DNA from: Parietaria judaica
Lineage: Eukaryota; Streptophyta; Magnoliopsida; Rosales; Urticaceae
Assembly (NCBI GenBank): GCA_954871525.1
Contig: OX940863.1
Span: forward strand, 22,394,001 to 22,458,000
Direction: 5' to 3'
DNA: 64,000 bases
Shown: positions 34,139-45,486 of the stretch, one piece after another
Numbering within the stretch: position 1 is the stretch's first letter
Layout: each line of letters opens with the position of its first letter
Notes under the pieces: model-generated
What the model was told of the DNA's origin: nothing
The model's database searches: none
What the model saw: the letters and a program-made list of their open reading frames with translations, nothing else
Made by a program: the position numbers and the translations under genes

Positions 34139-34620
34139 TGTGAGCTTAAGCTTGACTTAGTTCATCACACAGAGGTAGTCAGCCCAGGTACCGATCAGAA
34201 CCAAGGACAAACAAATGTTCAGCCCAACTCTGGTGAATACGAGCAGGCCAGCTCGGGGACAGAGAAGTTGTACGAGCAGGAAAGGGAAAGTCAACAACTA
34301 CGCAGCAAGGAAAGCGCGTAGCTTGAGGAGCAAGCAACGATGGAGTCAAAGATTTGACGAGATTATTTAGGGTCGTTTCCCGATTTTGTGTGATTCTGTT
34401 AGCTAGGGTTTCACTTTGAGAGTGGCTATATAAACCTAGCATTGTACACTTTGTAAAGTGCTGAGTCCATTACAGTTCGAGTTTTAGCTTCTTGTATTTT
34501 TGCCTTCGATTATCAATAGAGAAATTCTTCTTCCAAACGTTCGTGTTCTTCAATTTTTTCTGTACGACTTTTTTGGTGTTATTCGTGTTCTTCGCAGATC
34601 CGTGAATTTGAGAACCAACA
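34139..34620 (+). repeat. 5' LTR of copia-1
   Basis: 482 bp, TGTGAGC to AACCAACA. It has a GCTATATAAACC TATA box near 34422-34433. Relative to the 3' LTR it lacks a segment in the CAGCTCGGG-rich part of U3, which accounts for its shorter length. Confidence 0.85.
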
Positions 34621-34648
34621 AGTGGTATCAGAGCTTCAATCGAAGAAC

Positions 34649-35983
34649 ATGTCTTCATCAGAGTCACCGATTGAAGGAGTTCTGGTTGCGCAGAAACCAG
34701 AATCCAGAGAAGGCAACGTTACGCTCCATTACCCCATGCTCACAAAGAGCAACTACACCGTGTGGGCGTTGAAGATGAACGTAAATCTGCAGCCGCAGGG
34801 AGTGTGGGAGGCCGTAGAGAACGGCGGTGTCGAAGGGCGCGAGGAAAGAATGGCTCTAGCCGCAATCTACCAAGCAGTTCCAGAAGATGTTCTTCTCATG
34901 CTCGCCGAGAAGGATTCCGCGAAGGAAGCATGGAAAACACTTCAGACCATGCACATGGGCGCAGATCGCGTCAATGAGGCAAAGGTCCAGACCTTGAATA
35001 GTGAGTTTGAGGTTATGAGGATGAGGGAGAGCGAATCGATTGATGACTTTGCTATGTGGCTCACGTCCATTGTGACTGGCATACGCTCGCTGGGAGACAA
35101 GGTAGAAGAGACCACCGTCGTTAAGAAGTTTCTCCGAGCAGTGCCTCAAAAGTACATGCAAATCGTTACATCGATTGAGCAGTTCGGCGATCTCAAGATC
35201 ATGACGGTCGAGGAGGTTGTTGGTCGCCTCAAAGCCCACGAGGAGAGATTTCAGGGTTACGGTGACAAAGAAGAGGAGAAGAACCTCCTGCTCACGCATG
35301 AAGAGTGGACGGCCAGACAGCGGAAAATCGGGGGAGCCGAGTTTTCGTCAAATTCCTCAGGTCGGAGCAGCTTTGATGGAGAAGTCCGAGGACGCGGACA
35401 AGGTCGTGGACGAGGTCGAGGTCGGGACACGCGAGGTCGCGGCAAGGGTGCACCCCATCAGGGAAGCACAACCAGGAGAGACAAGAGCACAGTGAAGTGC
35501 TACAATTTTCAGAAGCTTGGGCACTTTGCATCTGAGTGCCGGAGCAGAATCCAGGGCGAAGAGGCGAATCTAGCGAGATTCCCAGACGACCAGCCGACAT
35601 TGTTGTTTGCCGAGCAGGAAACGAACCTGGACGAGCAGAATGGCGAAAGCGACGCCAAGGCCTGGGCCGAAGTGATCAGTATGGCGATCAGCCCAGAGGG
35701 CGAGCAGACCTGTCCGGAGGAAACCAGCGAGAAGGTCTTCCTCATTGAGGATAGGGTTATTGCGAATCTCCTTGTAGACGGAGAAAAGAAAGTCAGTACC
35801 GACGTATGGTACTTATACAACGGAGCTAGTAACTACATAACTAGGGACCGAGCTATGTTTGAAGAGCTCGATGAGAAGATCGCGGGCAACGCGAAATTCG
35901 GCGACGGATCAGTCGTAGAGATCAGAGGCAGAGGGTCAATCCTGTTCGAGTGCAAGAATGGCGACCAGCGTCTGATGACCTAG
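34649..35983 (+). pseudogene. copia-1 gag-protease region (inactivated)
   Basis: 444 codons open from the ATG at 34649. The N-terminal part is a copia gag (NYTVWALKMNVNL, then GVWEAVE; LSLGDKV-type UBN2 region with RSLGDKVEETTVVKKFLRAV). An RG-rich basic tract follows, then the zinc knuckle. The knuckle reads CYNFQKLGHFASEC, so its second Cys is Phe and CCHC is broken. The protease start reads WYLYNGASNYIT where active copies have the catalytic Asp-Thr-Gly; the Asp and Thr are both changed. A TAG at 35981-35983 stops the frame just before a recognisable FIPKLKSN-type continuation. It would not give a working protease. Confidence 0.85.
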
Positions 35984-36081
35984 ATGTATTTCATCCCGAA
36001 GTTGAAGAGCAACATCATCAGTCTAGGGCAGATGACTGAGATGGGGAACACGGTGGTGCTATCAGGGTCCTACCTGAAGAT

Positions 36082-36852
36082 GTGGACCAAGGAGAGCTGT
36101 TGATGAAGGTGGAGCGGACACCCAATAGACTCAACAAGATTCTCCTAAAGACGTGTCAACCCGTCTGTCTCATGGCATTGATGGAAGATCCGGCTTGGCT
36201 ATGGCACGCACGGCTCGGACACGTGAATTTTCATGTGCTCAAGATGATGGGCGAGAAGAAGATGGCCTATGGGGTTCCCAAGATAGAACACCCCGACCAG
36301 CTATGTGAGTGTTGCATGATCGCGAAGCAGGCGAGGATACCGTTTCTGATCAAGGCCAAATTCCAAGCAGAGAGACCCCTACAGTTGGTGCATGCAGATC
36401 TATGCGGTCCAGTCACCCCAACAACATTGGCAGGTAACAAGTACTTCCTTTTACTTGTTGATGATTACAGTCGCTGGATGTGGGTTTATATGCTTAAGGA
36501 GAAGAGCGGAGCCTTTGAGGTCTTCAAGAAATTCAAGAAAATCGGGGAGAATGGCTCGGTGCACAGGTTAAAGGTCCTGCGTACAGACCGAGGAGGAGAA
36601 TTCACTTCCCAGCAGTTCGGAGAATTCTGCGACCAGGAAGGAGTTCAACGTCACCTGTCTGCACCCCACACGCCCCAGCAGAATAGCGTGGTGGAAAGAC
36701 GAAACCGAACTGTGATGAACACAACAAGAAACTTGCTCAATAGCATGCAAGTTCCAGCCAGGTCTTGTGCAGAAGCAGTAAGACATGCGGTCTACCTGCT
36801 TAATCGTTTGCCGACCAAGGCACTAGGAGAGCGCACTCCCTACCATATGTGA
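36082..36852 (+). pseudogene. copia-1 integrase region (fragment)
   Basis: 257 codons covering the GAG-pre-integrase zinc region (WHARLGHVNFHVLK, then CECCMIAKQ) and the integrase core, with DDE residues in HADLCG, LRTDRGGEF and VVERRNRT. A frameshift separates it from the upstream protease region. It ends at a stop created beside a deletion; directly after it a 20 bp unit (ATTTGAGAGTGTTCGGGTGC) is tandemly doubled at 36853-36895. In copia-2 the same place reads straight on to GKKPHLEHLRVFGC. Confidence 0.85.
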
Positions 36853-36870
36853 ACATTTGAGAGTGTTCGG

Positions 36871-37713
36871 GTGCATTTGAGAGTGTTCGGGTGCACCGCA
36901 TATGTGAAGATTGCGGAGCCACATCTCAAGAAGCTGGATGGCCGGAGTCAGAATATGGTGTACCTTGGCGTTGAAGATGGAAGCAAGGCACAAACTCTAC
37001 GATCCACGACGCGGCAGACTCCAAGTGAGCAGAGATGTTGTGTTCTAAGAAGAGATGAAGTGGGATTGGCGCAACGACAAAGAAGAACCCGAGAACACCC
37101 AGCTCGGGAACATTCTTGCCAGGCACGAGAGAATCCAGCCCGGGAGAGAGCAGCTCGGGAACATTCTTGCCAGGCACGAGAGAATCCAGCCCGGGAGAGA
37201 GCAGCTCGGGAACATTCTTGCCAGCTCGGGAACATTCAACCCGGAACACCCAGCTCGGGAACATTCTTGCCAGGCACGAGAGAATCCAGCCCGGGAGAGA
37301 GCAGCCCGGATACACCCAACACACCAAGTCCGAGCAGGACCAGCCCGTCCAGCTCAGGAGATTCCTCGATTAAAGATGGTCCAAGGGGATTCCGACCCCT
37401 AGTAGACGTCTACGATCAGACTCATGAAGTAGAGATGAACCTGGAGGAACTTTCTTTATTATGCGTACAGACGCGTAATTGCAACATGAGCAAATACCCA
37501 ATGGATGCTGAAGGGAGAGGAGTGGATCCCACGGAGTACAGACGCGTGATCCGGTGTCTCAGATACCTCACTCACACCCGACCAGACATTGCACACGTAA
37601 TCGGGATAGTAAATCGATACATGGAAAAGCCCATAAGTGCACACCAGCAGGTGGTGAAGCACATCTTGCGATACGTAAAGGGCATGACGGACTACGGGAT
37701 TCAGTACAGCTGA
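36871..37713 (+). pseudogene. copia-1 linker, RT remnant and RNase H approach
   Basis: Begins with the end of integrase (LRVFGCTAYVK), then a frameshifted linker, then the tail of the RT region (DPTEYRRVIRCLRYLTHTRPD, ending HILRYVKGMTDYGIQY). Compared with copia-2 the entire RT catalytic core, including the YVDD site, is missing between LEELSLLC and NMSKYPM. That is a deletion of roughly 0.8 kb. The element could not have made functional RT. Confidence 0.8.
37100..37310 (+). repeat. 51 bp tandem repeat in the copia-1 linker
   Basis: The unit AGCTCGGGAACATTCTTGCC, AGGCACGAGAGAATCCAGCC, CGGGAGAGAGC occurs about three times plus partial units. 51 bp is 17 codons, so expansion keeps frame. In copia-2 the corresponding linker holds an 18 bp unit instead. 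Confidence 0.9.
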
Positions 37714-38498
37714 GGAAGTGGAGCAGAAGTACTAGTCAGCTTTACAGACAGTGATCTAGCCGGTGATATTGATGACAGGAAGAGTACCGGAGAGATGGCG
37801 TTCTACCTCAACGGGAACCTGATCACTTGGCAGTCTCAAAAGCAGCAGACAGTAGCTCTATCCTCATATGAAGCAGAGTTCATGGCGGCAATTGCAGCAG
37901 CATGTCGGGATATGTGGTTGAAGGGGCTACTAAGTGAAGTGACCGGATCCGAGCAGAGACCAGTTACTCTGTACGTGGACAATAAGTCTGCAATTGCGTT
38001 GATGAAGATTCCAGTGTTCCATGGATAGAGCAAACACATTGACACGAATTTCGCTACATTCATGAGTGTGTGGAAAAGCAAGAGATCATCGTGGAGTTCA
38101 TCAACACAAGGGAGCAACGAGCAGACATTCTTACCAAGGCTCTGGCGAGAGTCAAGTTCGCAGAGATTGGAGAGCTGCTCGGAGTGAAAAAAGTAGAAGC
38201 AAGTCAAGCTTACGGGGTAGAATGTGAGCTTAAGCTTGACTTAGTCCGTCACATAGAGGAAGTCAGCCCGGGTACCAACCAGAACCAAGGACGAACAAGA
38301 GTACAGCCCAGCTCGGGTGAACACGAGCAGAACGTCCACATAGAAGGCAAGCCCGGCCAGGGGCAGAGGAGCAGGCCAACTCGGGGACAGAGAAGCTATC
38401 CAAGCAAGAAAGGGAAAGTCAGCAACTACCCAGCAAGGAAAGCGCGTAGCTTGAGGAGCAAGCTAAGATCGAGTCAAAGATTTGACAAGATTATTTAG
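37714..38498 (+). pseudogene. copia-1 RNase H and C-terminal frame into the LTR
   Basis: Pieces in more than one frame show the RNase H motifs TDSDLAG, YEAEFMA and YVDNKSA. Breaks are a TGA at 37711-37713, a TAG in GFHG-SKHID near 38026-38028, and a frameshift after it. From 38070 a frame stays open through the polypurine tract and about 276 bases of the 3' LTR to a stop at 38496-38498. Confidence 0.75.
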
Positions 38499-38741
38499 GG
38501 TAATTTTCCGATTTTGTGCGATTCTGTTAGCTAGGGTTTTCGCCTATTTGAGGCTATATTAACCTAGCATTGTACACTTTGTAAAGTGCTGAGTCTATTA
38601 GAGTTTGAGTTTATCTTCTTGTATTTGCCTTCGATTATCAATAGAGAATTTCTTCTCCCAAAAGTTCCTGTTCTTCAATTTCTGTTCGATTTCTTGGTGT
38701 TGTTCGTGTTTCTTCGCAGATCCGCGATTTGAGAACCAAGA
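38223..38741 (+). repeat. 3' LTR of copia-1
   Basis: About 519 bp, TGTGAGCTTAAGC to GAGAACCAAGA, the final CA apparently mutated. It includes the CAGCTCGGG/GCCCGGCCAG repeats also seen in the solo LTR at 42120-42671. Confidence 0.82.
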
Positions 38742-39059
38742 TATCTCGCAAATAATGGTTATATATTAAAGTATTTATAATGCATTTCCAAAAATCAAAA
38801 CAAATATACTACTTTAATTAGTCGAATAACATAATTAGCGATGTTCTAACTCATGTATTTATTTGTTTTGTAAAAAATAATCATAGATGTCTACTATTCT
38901 AATTGCATGCATATTAGTAATAATAGTGATTCATGTATATTCCATTTCGTTTCCTACTTTTGATGTTTTAAAATATCTATTTTCATATAAATGTTATTAT
39001 TATTATCACTATCTAATTTGATCAAGATGCTACAATAACAAGTGCATATATGCATATTA
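38742..39059. other. Non-coding stretch
   Basis: AT-rich sequence between copia-1 and a truncated palindromic MITE. Nothing recognised. Confidence 0.5.
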
Positions 39060-39222
39060 GGGTTAATGACGGCAAAAATACCCAAAGTTTGGTCAAAGAA
39101 CCCCTCGTGTACCCAAAGTTTAAAAGTGGTGGTAAAAATACCCAAAGTCGCATTTGGGGAGTTGACCAGTCCATTCTCGTAACGCCGTTAACTTACCCCG
39201 TTAACGCCGTTAACTTACCAGT
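39060..39222. mobile_element. Palindromic MITE, copy F, truncated
   Basis: GGGTTAATGACGGCAAAAAT and about 160 bases of the left arm only. It ends in a short duplication of GTTAACGCCGTTAACTTACC. Confidence 0.78.
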
Positions 39223-42114
39223 CCATTTCGTCGCGGCATAATCGGCGATGCCTTGAAATTCACATATTTGTTCAATGAATACGATTCCCTGAAATTCGCA
39301 TATTTGTTCAATGAATAGATCAACTTAATTAAATTTGTCCAAGAAGAAAGTCACGGACGTCTTCTTCGTGATAAATATCTACAAATTATTTTGAAGCCTT
39401 CTCATTACTTATAGTGTATTTGTAAGTTAATTTTCATAGTTATAATTTTTTTTTTTATCAAAAAACAATTTAATAAATAGAATTTTGTATTGCTTCATAA
39501 GGGATGTGGATGTTTAACATACTATAATTGCTGATATACTACATATATACAATAATATTTTAAAATCTTATTATCATTATATATATAATTACAGGTATAC
39601 TGTTAAGTTTTATTTAAATCAAAGTATTCAAACAAAATAAATAAAAAACTTGACAAAAGATAATTCATTTTTTATTCACATATTCTTCTTTTTTCTAACC
39701 CCTAAGGATTATGCTACTAAAATATTCCCAACATATTTACATAAAGAAAGTTCCATAAGATTATATCTTTTTCCGTGTTAGTAGCACTAGGGGAAAAAAT
39801 TAGGGAACTATATATTATATATATATATTGTAAGTATCTCATATATTTGCAAGTATTGTATTGTTTTATGTATATAATTTTTTTTATTAAAAAAACATGA
39901 TATTTTTAGCTAAATAACATCAAAATTAAGACTAATCATTTTTCAATAGTAGAAGTCTGCAATCACAAATAAGCCTGCAATAACAGAAGTCTTCATTTCC
40001 TCAAAAAAAAAAAAAAAAATTTGCATTTACAAATAATTGACATAACTATGCTTAACTTATCAAAGAATTTTGGTTTTTTTTCATTGCGATTTTGAAGACG
40101 TGAGATAGTGTTATTGCTTTACAATTTTGAAAACCTAAAATTCATTGATATATTTATCTTCATTGTTCATAATGACATATGAAATGTGTATCTTGGAAAA
40201 ACTTAAGTCAACAAAATTAATGATGAGTTGTAAAAATCTTATGTTGATTATGGATGCCACTTAAGATTAAAAATACAATAAAAATTAGTGGAGAGCTTCT
40301 AAGCTTAGCGATGATGTTCATTGATGACTTTATATTTTTCTTACTTCTCCCGATCATATTATTTTCAGAGGTACTATTAGAAGAAGAAAAAAAAAACACG
40401 AAATTGAGTGAAATAAGTTGAAAAAAAAAGTTATTAATCTCCATTGTTACTAATGTGAAATATTTTTTTTTTATTTGAAAATCGACTAATTATTTTATTT
40501 TATTTTCATATTACATTTAAAATAGCTTAATAAAAACCATCTTAAAATTCCAATATACAATAGTTTTTTATTATATTTTTATTATAATTTTCACCTATTC
40601 AAAATTATTATTATTATTAGTAATATGCAAAGCTTTGATTGTTCGACAATTTTTTTTATATATTTATTAAAATTGACGAACTCTTTTAAATTTTATGTTG
40701 TCAATAATTTTTAATGTTTTCCGATAAATATATAATATGCTCATATTCAATAATGACAATAAAAATATTTACGAAGAAATTCAGCCATTGGTGAGTACGA
40801 TATAAAAGTTGATCTTTGGATTACAACAAACTATCTAAATAATAAATTGATAAATATTTTAATTCATAATTATTAACGTATTTTATCGCCACCGCGCAAA
40901 GCGCGGTGCAGTCCACTATTACTCAAAAAACGAAGACGCGATGTAGAGATTAGAGATCTATGTAGTCAATGGTATTTTAGACTTTTACTCGGTTTATAGT
41001 TGCTCTTATAGTTAAATGTCTTTGTGGCCGTCATTAATATGGTGTAGTACAAAAAGAGTGAGAGCGAGTTTGAGGATTATGTGTTTAAAGTTTAAACAAC
41101 TCTGATCGAGATTATAGTGGATCAAGATTTGAAAGTGGCACGTGTCTCGTATACTAAGAGTGAATTACTATCATTTTTTGTTTTTTTTTTTTTACTTGAG
41201 GACTTAAATAAAAAAAAAATAGTAGATATATCAATAAGTCAAATAATATAAATAAAAATGGATCAAAATATTATTAATTTATGGTATATTAGTTAACAAT
41301 TTGCCGTTTAGTAAATTATCTATATTATCTAGTACTTGACTTTTTATAGTATGATTGATTTATTATTTATATATAACATGGCAGTTAGTAATATAATATT
41401 ACGAAAATTCATTGGTCCAATTTTCATAGGTTTTGGGCTAGAAATAAATAACTCTTATATAATAACAGAATAATTGATTGACGAGTCAAACGACAGAACC
41501 AAGACGAAGACGACATAAACCGCATATTCTGGCTTTGACTTGGACTATCGATTATTTTGTCGTTTTTGGTTCTAGCTTAATAATCTACCTGTGATTATAG
41601 AGTTAAAAAGATGTGACTCGTCAATTTTTACCAACATTTCCACGTCATCAAGCAATATAATAACAACTGTTAAGACTTTTCGCAATTTTTTTTTTTTTAA
41701 AATTCAATACTATATTATCTTTAACTTAAATCATAGCGTTTTATAAAGGAATTCTAGAAACAAAAATTATGTTTTAATCTTTATTAATTAAGTAAGCTCA
41801 TATAAACTGTATACCGATCTTAAGGCGAAATATTATCATTATAATTATATTGGGACGGAAATATTATTAATATAAGATGAGCGATAGTCCTTTCGAACTT
41901 TTTAAAAATGTCCGACGTTTATCGTAATATTTTTGTTTTTATTTTTTTACGACTTATTTGTTTTAAAATAGTTTTTGTAATTTATTTTTAATTATGCTTA
42001 TTCGATCTCTTTAGCAATATTCAGTTTCATTGAAATTTATATCATGAATCAACGTAATTATATAATGTTTTGCTTATGAAAAACACAGTGAGATATTATA
42101 ATTATCTTGAGCAT
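39223..42114. other. Long non-coding stretch
   Basis: Very AT-rich with A and T homopolymers and TA tracts. The only structured item noticed is the GC-rich hairpin at 40890-40908. The frame at 40217-40444 has no recognisable domain. Confidence 0.55.
40890..40919 (+). other. Helitron-like 3' terminal hairpin
   Basis: CACCGCGC-AAA-GCGCGGTG is a perfect 8 bp stem with a 3-base loop in an otherwise AT-rich region, followed by CAGTCCACTATT. Plant Helitrons often end in a CCGCGC/GCGCGG hairpin about ten bases before CTRR. Here the downstream CTAT is not an exact CTRR, and no 5' TC terminus was identified. Confidence 0.4.
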
Positions 42115-42119
42115 ATGTT

Positions 42120-42671
42120 TGTTGGATCCCAATTCACGGATCTGCAAAGAACACGAATAACACCAAAGGAATCGAACAGAAAATAAAGGACACAATCTTA
42201 TGGGAGAAGAATATCTCTGATTAATAATTCGAAGGCAAAATACAAGAAGGTAAACTCAAACTCTAATGGACTCAACACATTACAAAGTGTACATGCTAGG
42301 TATATTTATAGCCTCACATAGGCGAAACCCTAGCTAACCAAATCGCACCAAATCAGGAAACTACCCTAAATAATCCTATCAAATCTTTGACTTGATCTTT
42401 GCTTGCTCCTCAAGCTACGTGCTTTCCTTGCTGGGTAGTTGCTGACTTTCCCTTTCCTGCCCGGACAGCTTCTCTGTCCCCGAGCTGGCCTGCTCGTCTG
42501 CCTCTGGCCGGGCTTGCCTTCTATCCGGACGTTTTGCTCGTGTTCACCCGAGCTGGGCTGAACAGCTGTCCGTCTTCTGTTCTGGTCGGTACCCAGGCTG
42601 ACTCCTCGCAAGTGTTTCTGCCCGTCCTGGGTTCTGGTCGTCATCCGGACTAAGTCAAGCTTAAGCTCACA
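42120..42671 (-). mobile_element. Solo LTR of the copia-1 family
   Basis: 552 bp. The minus strand starts TGTGAGCTTAAGCTTGACTT and ends GGGATCCAACA. A perfect 5 bp duplication ATGTT lies at 42115-42119 and 42672-42676. It is longer than both copia-1 LTRs and fixes the true LTR ends. An open minus-strand frame of 92 codons (42366-42644) runs through U3 and matches the frame that reads into the copia-1 3' LTR. Confidence 0.92.
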
Positions 42672-42676
42672 ATGTT

Positions 42677-42826
42677 GAAGAGGATTTTCATCTCAATATT
42701 ATGCAGAAATTAAATGCTATCTTTTTATTTTCTTTCGATAATGTAGTTAATTATCATCAACATTATTGAATGAGGTTGATATATACATGGATGGAGTAAT
42801 TTGCCGTTTCGTTAGTAATTAATTCG

Positions 42827-42866
<40 letters not shown>

Positions 42867-44520
42867 GAAGAAAGTAATAAATTTATAACTCAACTCACAA
42901 TTACAAGGTAACAATAATTTATAAAAAAAAAAAAACAAAGCAATAATAATGGGTGGTCGTACAACATTAAATAACTCACTATCTAGTTGTACAATTCATT
43001 TTAAACATGCTCACAAATTCATACAAATAAATACAATGGTACTATACTTAGACGGCTAATAATTAACAGGAGAAAATACTGATGGGACATGTACACGTGC
43101 AAGAGACAAAAATCTCTTGAATAATTTGTCAAAGATTTATTTTGGAAGAGTTTATATTATTTATTTGCTTTTTTTTTTTTTTTTTGAGGGACTTATTTGT
43201 TCTTATTTTGTCACACGGGTGTGATATAATCTGTGAAATCTTTTCAATAATATATTAGTCTCTTTCAATTAATATTTTCACCCCAATTGCCAAGAGGAAA
43301 TGGACAAAAATGAAGAAGATTTTTGGATCCATTTTTTGGACACGTCTCTTGGCTAAATTGTGAAAACAACAAACACTTTTCATGTGACATTTGATTGAAA
43401 TTCGTCGGTGCTACATTACATTTTATTTTAATTATTTTTACTGTTTAATTTTGTTTGTTGGCCTTAGACTTAAAATAGCATTGTCAACCTTCACATTATC
43501 GTGTTTTGTCGGGTTTTTAGTTAATTAAATCTTTGAAACTTTTAAAGTTTTTTAAAATTTATTTTTTCACATTTAATTAAATATAAATTAATATGTATAA
43601 AATTTGGAACCTTTGAATTTGAAAAGCTCAAAACGGTGACTTTGTTCGCTTAAGTTTGGCTCTGATTACAATGTTATATTATTGAAATCGGTCCAAATAA
43701 CTAATCTCATATATTTCCGTATAAGATACGGTAATTTTTGCATGCACTAAAAAATTAATAATTACGCAATTAATTGATTTAAGGAAGAGATCATATTGAA
43801 CATTTTATAACCAATTAATTTAGTCCATGGTTATTAGTCTCAAATAAGTCGACAAATGTATTGAGGCGTGTAATAATCGGCAAAATATTTAGCACTACAA
43901 ATTTGTTGAGGATCAAATATATTTTCAGTTATTATGATTTTTTTTTTTTGTATCGGTAAATCAGTTATACTTTGGTATAATTAATTTAAATCATGCTTGT
44001 ATTATGAAAATAAATGTATATCATACTTTTTAATGAAACTTAAGATGATATTTATGGTAAATGACATAATTAGGCGACTTGATACCAAGCCCCACTACCG
44101 ATCTTGAGGATCTTGAGGAGAGACAGGAGTAGCCCCGCGCTTACGATGAAAAAGAAATTTTTTTAATTTAAATGCTCCCAAATGATCTTAAAATTATAAT
44201 TTATTATTTTTATCGAAAAATATATGATTGAGAAACTCGACTACATAGATTTGATCAATATTTTTGCTTATAAAAATATTAGACGTCGTATCTGTTTGAG
44301 TTGTTTTTAATTGTACAAGTATCTTCGGTATTTCCACATTGAAATTTAATTTTATAATTCCGACGGGAGCCTTAAAATTAATCTTCGCTTAAGACCCTGA
44401 CAAACTCAAGATCGACCCAGCCAAACGCTGCAATTAATCACGGCTTGGAGTAATAGCTGGCTAAGATCAGCTCACCACATTCATACTACAAAAGAAGGAA
44501 TGAATTGAATCATTATAATT
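42677..44520. other. Non-coding stretch
   Basis: AT-rich with an (AT)n run at 42830-42862 and poly-T near 43169-43185. No gene seen. Confidence 0.55.
42830..42862. repeat. (AT)n microsatellite
   Basis: About 16 AT units. Confidence 0.95.
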
Positions 44521-45274
44521 AAGGAGAATTTGCAGCGAAAGTCCTTGAACTCATCTCTTTCAAACAGATAAGTCATTGAACTCAATTTTTAGCGGTTAAA
44601 GTCCTCAAACTTGTTGGTTTCTAACAAATAGCAAATATACCCCTGACCATTAATGTTGACTATTAAGTGTCATATGACATCCGGTTGACTACGATGTGAC
44701 GATGCAACGTCACTCAATTGCCACGTGTATATTAAAAAATATATTTTAAAAATATAACTTTAAAAAATATTTTTTCATTTTTATTAAATAATCAATAGTT
44801 TTTAATTATAAATATATTATCAATGTAAGCATATAATTATTATAAATGTTTTTATACCTAGCAATTTATTGATTATTTATGAAAATAAAAAAAGAATAAA
44901 AAATTGTGATTATTTAATTAAAAATAAAAATAAATAAGAGTTAATTTTTTTTTGCTATAATTATTGTCTATATATAAACTAGCAACGATTCGAATAAGAA
45001 TATCAATTTACCTTTTTGTTGTTGTTTTACCAATTAATTTTAAACAAAAAATTATTGAATTATTATTTTTAAATAAAATATTTTAAAAAATTTCCATGTG
45101 GCAATTTAGTGATGTGGCATTGCCATGTCGCATTCAACGGGATGCCACGTGGCACTTAATAACCTTTTTATAAGAAACTGACAAGTTTAAGAACTTCAGC
45201 CGCCAAAAATTAAGTCCAAGAACTTATTTATAAAAAACAGAGGAGTTTGAGGACTTTAACTGTAAATTCCCCTT
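44521..45274. mobile_element. Long-TIR non-autonomous DNA element (about 754 bp)
   Basis: The left end AAGGAGAATTTGCAGCGAAA is inverted at the right end as AAGGGGAATTTACAGTTAAA (reverse complement), and similarity continues inward (AGTCCTTGAACTC versus AGTCCTCAAACTC; TGCCACGTGG-type segments in both arms). The flanks TTATAATT (left) and TTATAATC (right, overlapping the end) differ by one base, so the exact duplication is unclear. The interior is very AT-rich and non-coding. Probably a Mutator-like or foldback MITE. Confidence 0.6.
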
Positions 45275-45311
45275 ATAATCAATAATCATAGTTCAAGGAA
45301 GCCAATCTCAT

Positions 45312-45478
45312 CAGTGGCGGAACCAGGGGGGTGGGCAGGGTTGTTCAAACCACCCCCCAAACTTTTTTTTTTTGTACTGTTTTACCCTAATTTTATTTTT
45401 TTATTATTATTTTACCCTTAAATTTCACTAAATTTTAATTTTAGCCACCCCCGAGTATAATTTCTGGTTCCGCCACTG
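45312..45478. mobile_element. hAT-type MITE, CAGTGGCGGAACC family (167 bp)
   Basis: Perfect inverted termini CAGTGGCGGAACCAG and CTGGTTCCGCCACTG. Perfect 8 bp duplication AATCTCAT at 45304-45311 and 45479-45486. Shares termini and C-rich subterminal runs with the copy at 4127-4354; the intact termini suggest it is younger. Confidence 0.92.
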
Positions 45479-45486
45479 AATCTCAT

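Larger units (their letters stand above)
34139..38741 (+). mobile_element. Decayed Ty1-copia retrotransposon (copia-1)
   Basis: Two LTRs (34139-34620 and 38223-38741) start TGTGAGCTTAAGCTTGACTT. The 5' LTR is followed by a Met-initiator-type primer site TGGTATCAGAGC (34623-34634); the 3' LTR is preceded by a weak polypurine tract (ACGGGGTAGAA). Internal order is gag, protease, integrase, then an RT remnant and RNase H, the copia order. It is broken by in-frame stops, frameshifts and a large RT deletion. No matching 5 bp duplication is seen (CATTA-like or CAATA before, TATCT after), so the ends may have been rearranged. The solo LTR at 42120-42671 belongs to the same family. Confidence 0.88.

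Noticed and set aside
37100..37310. Regular repeats that might suggest a CRISPR-like array
   Set aside because: Direct 51 bp tandem units without unique spacers, inside a copia element in a plant genome.
34134..38746. Target-site duplication for copia-1
   Set aside because: CAATA before the 5' LTR does not match TATCT after the 3' LTR; the 3' end is mutated, so none is claimed.
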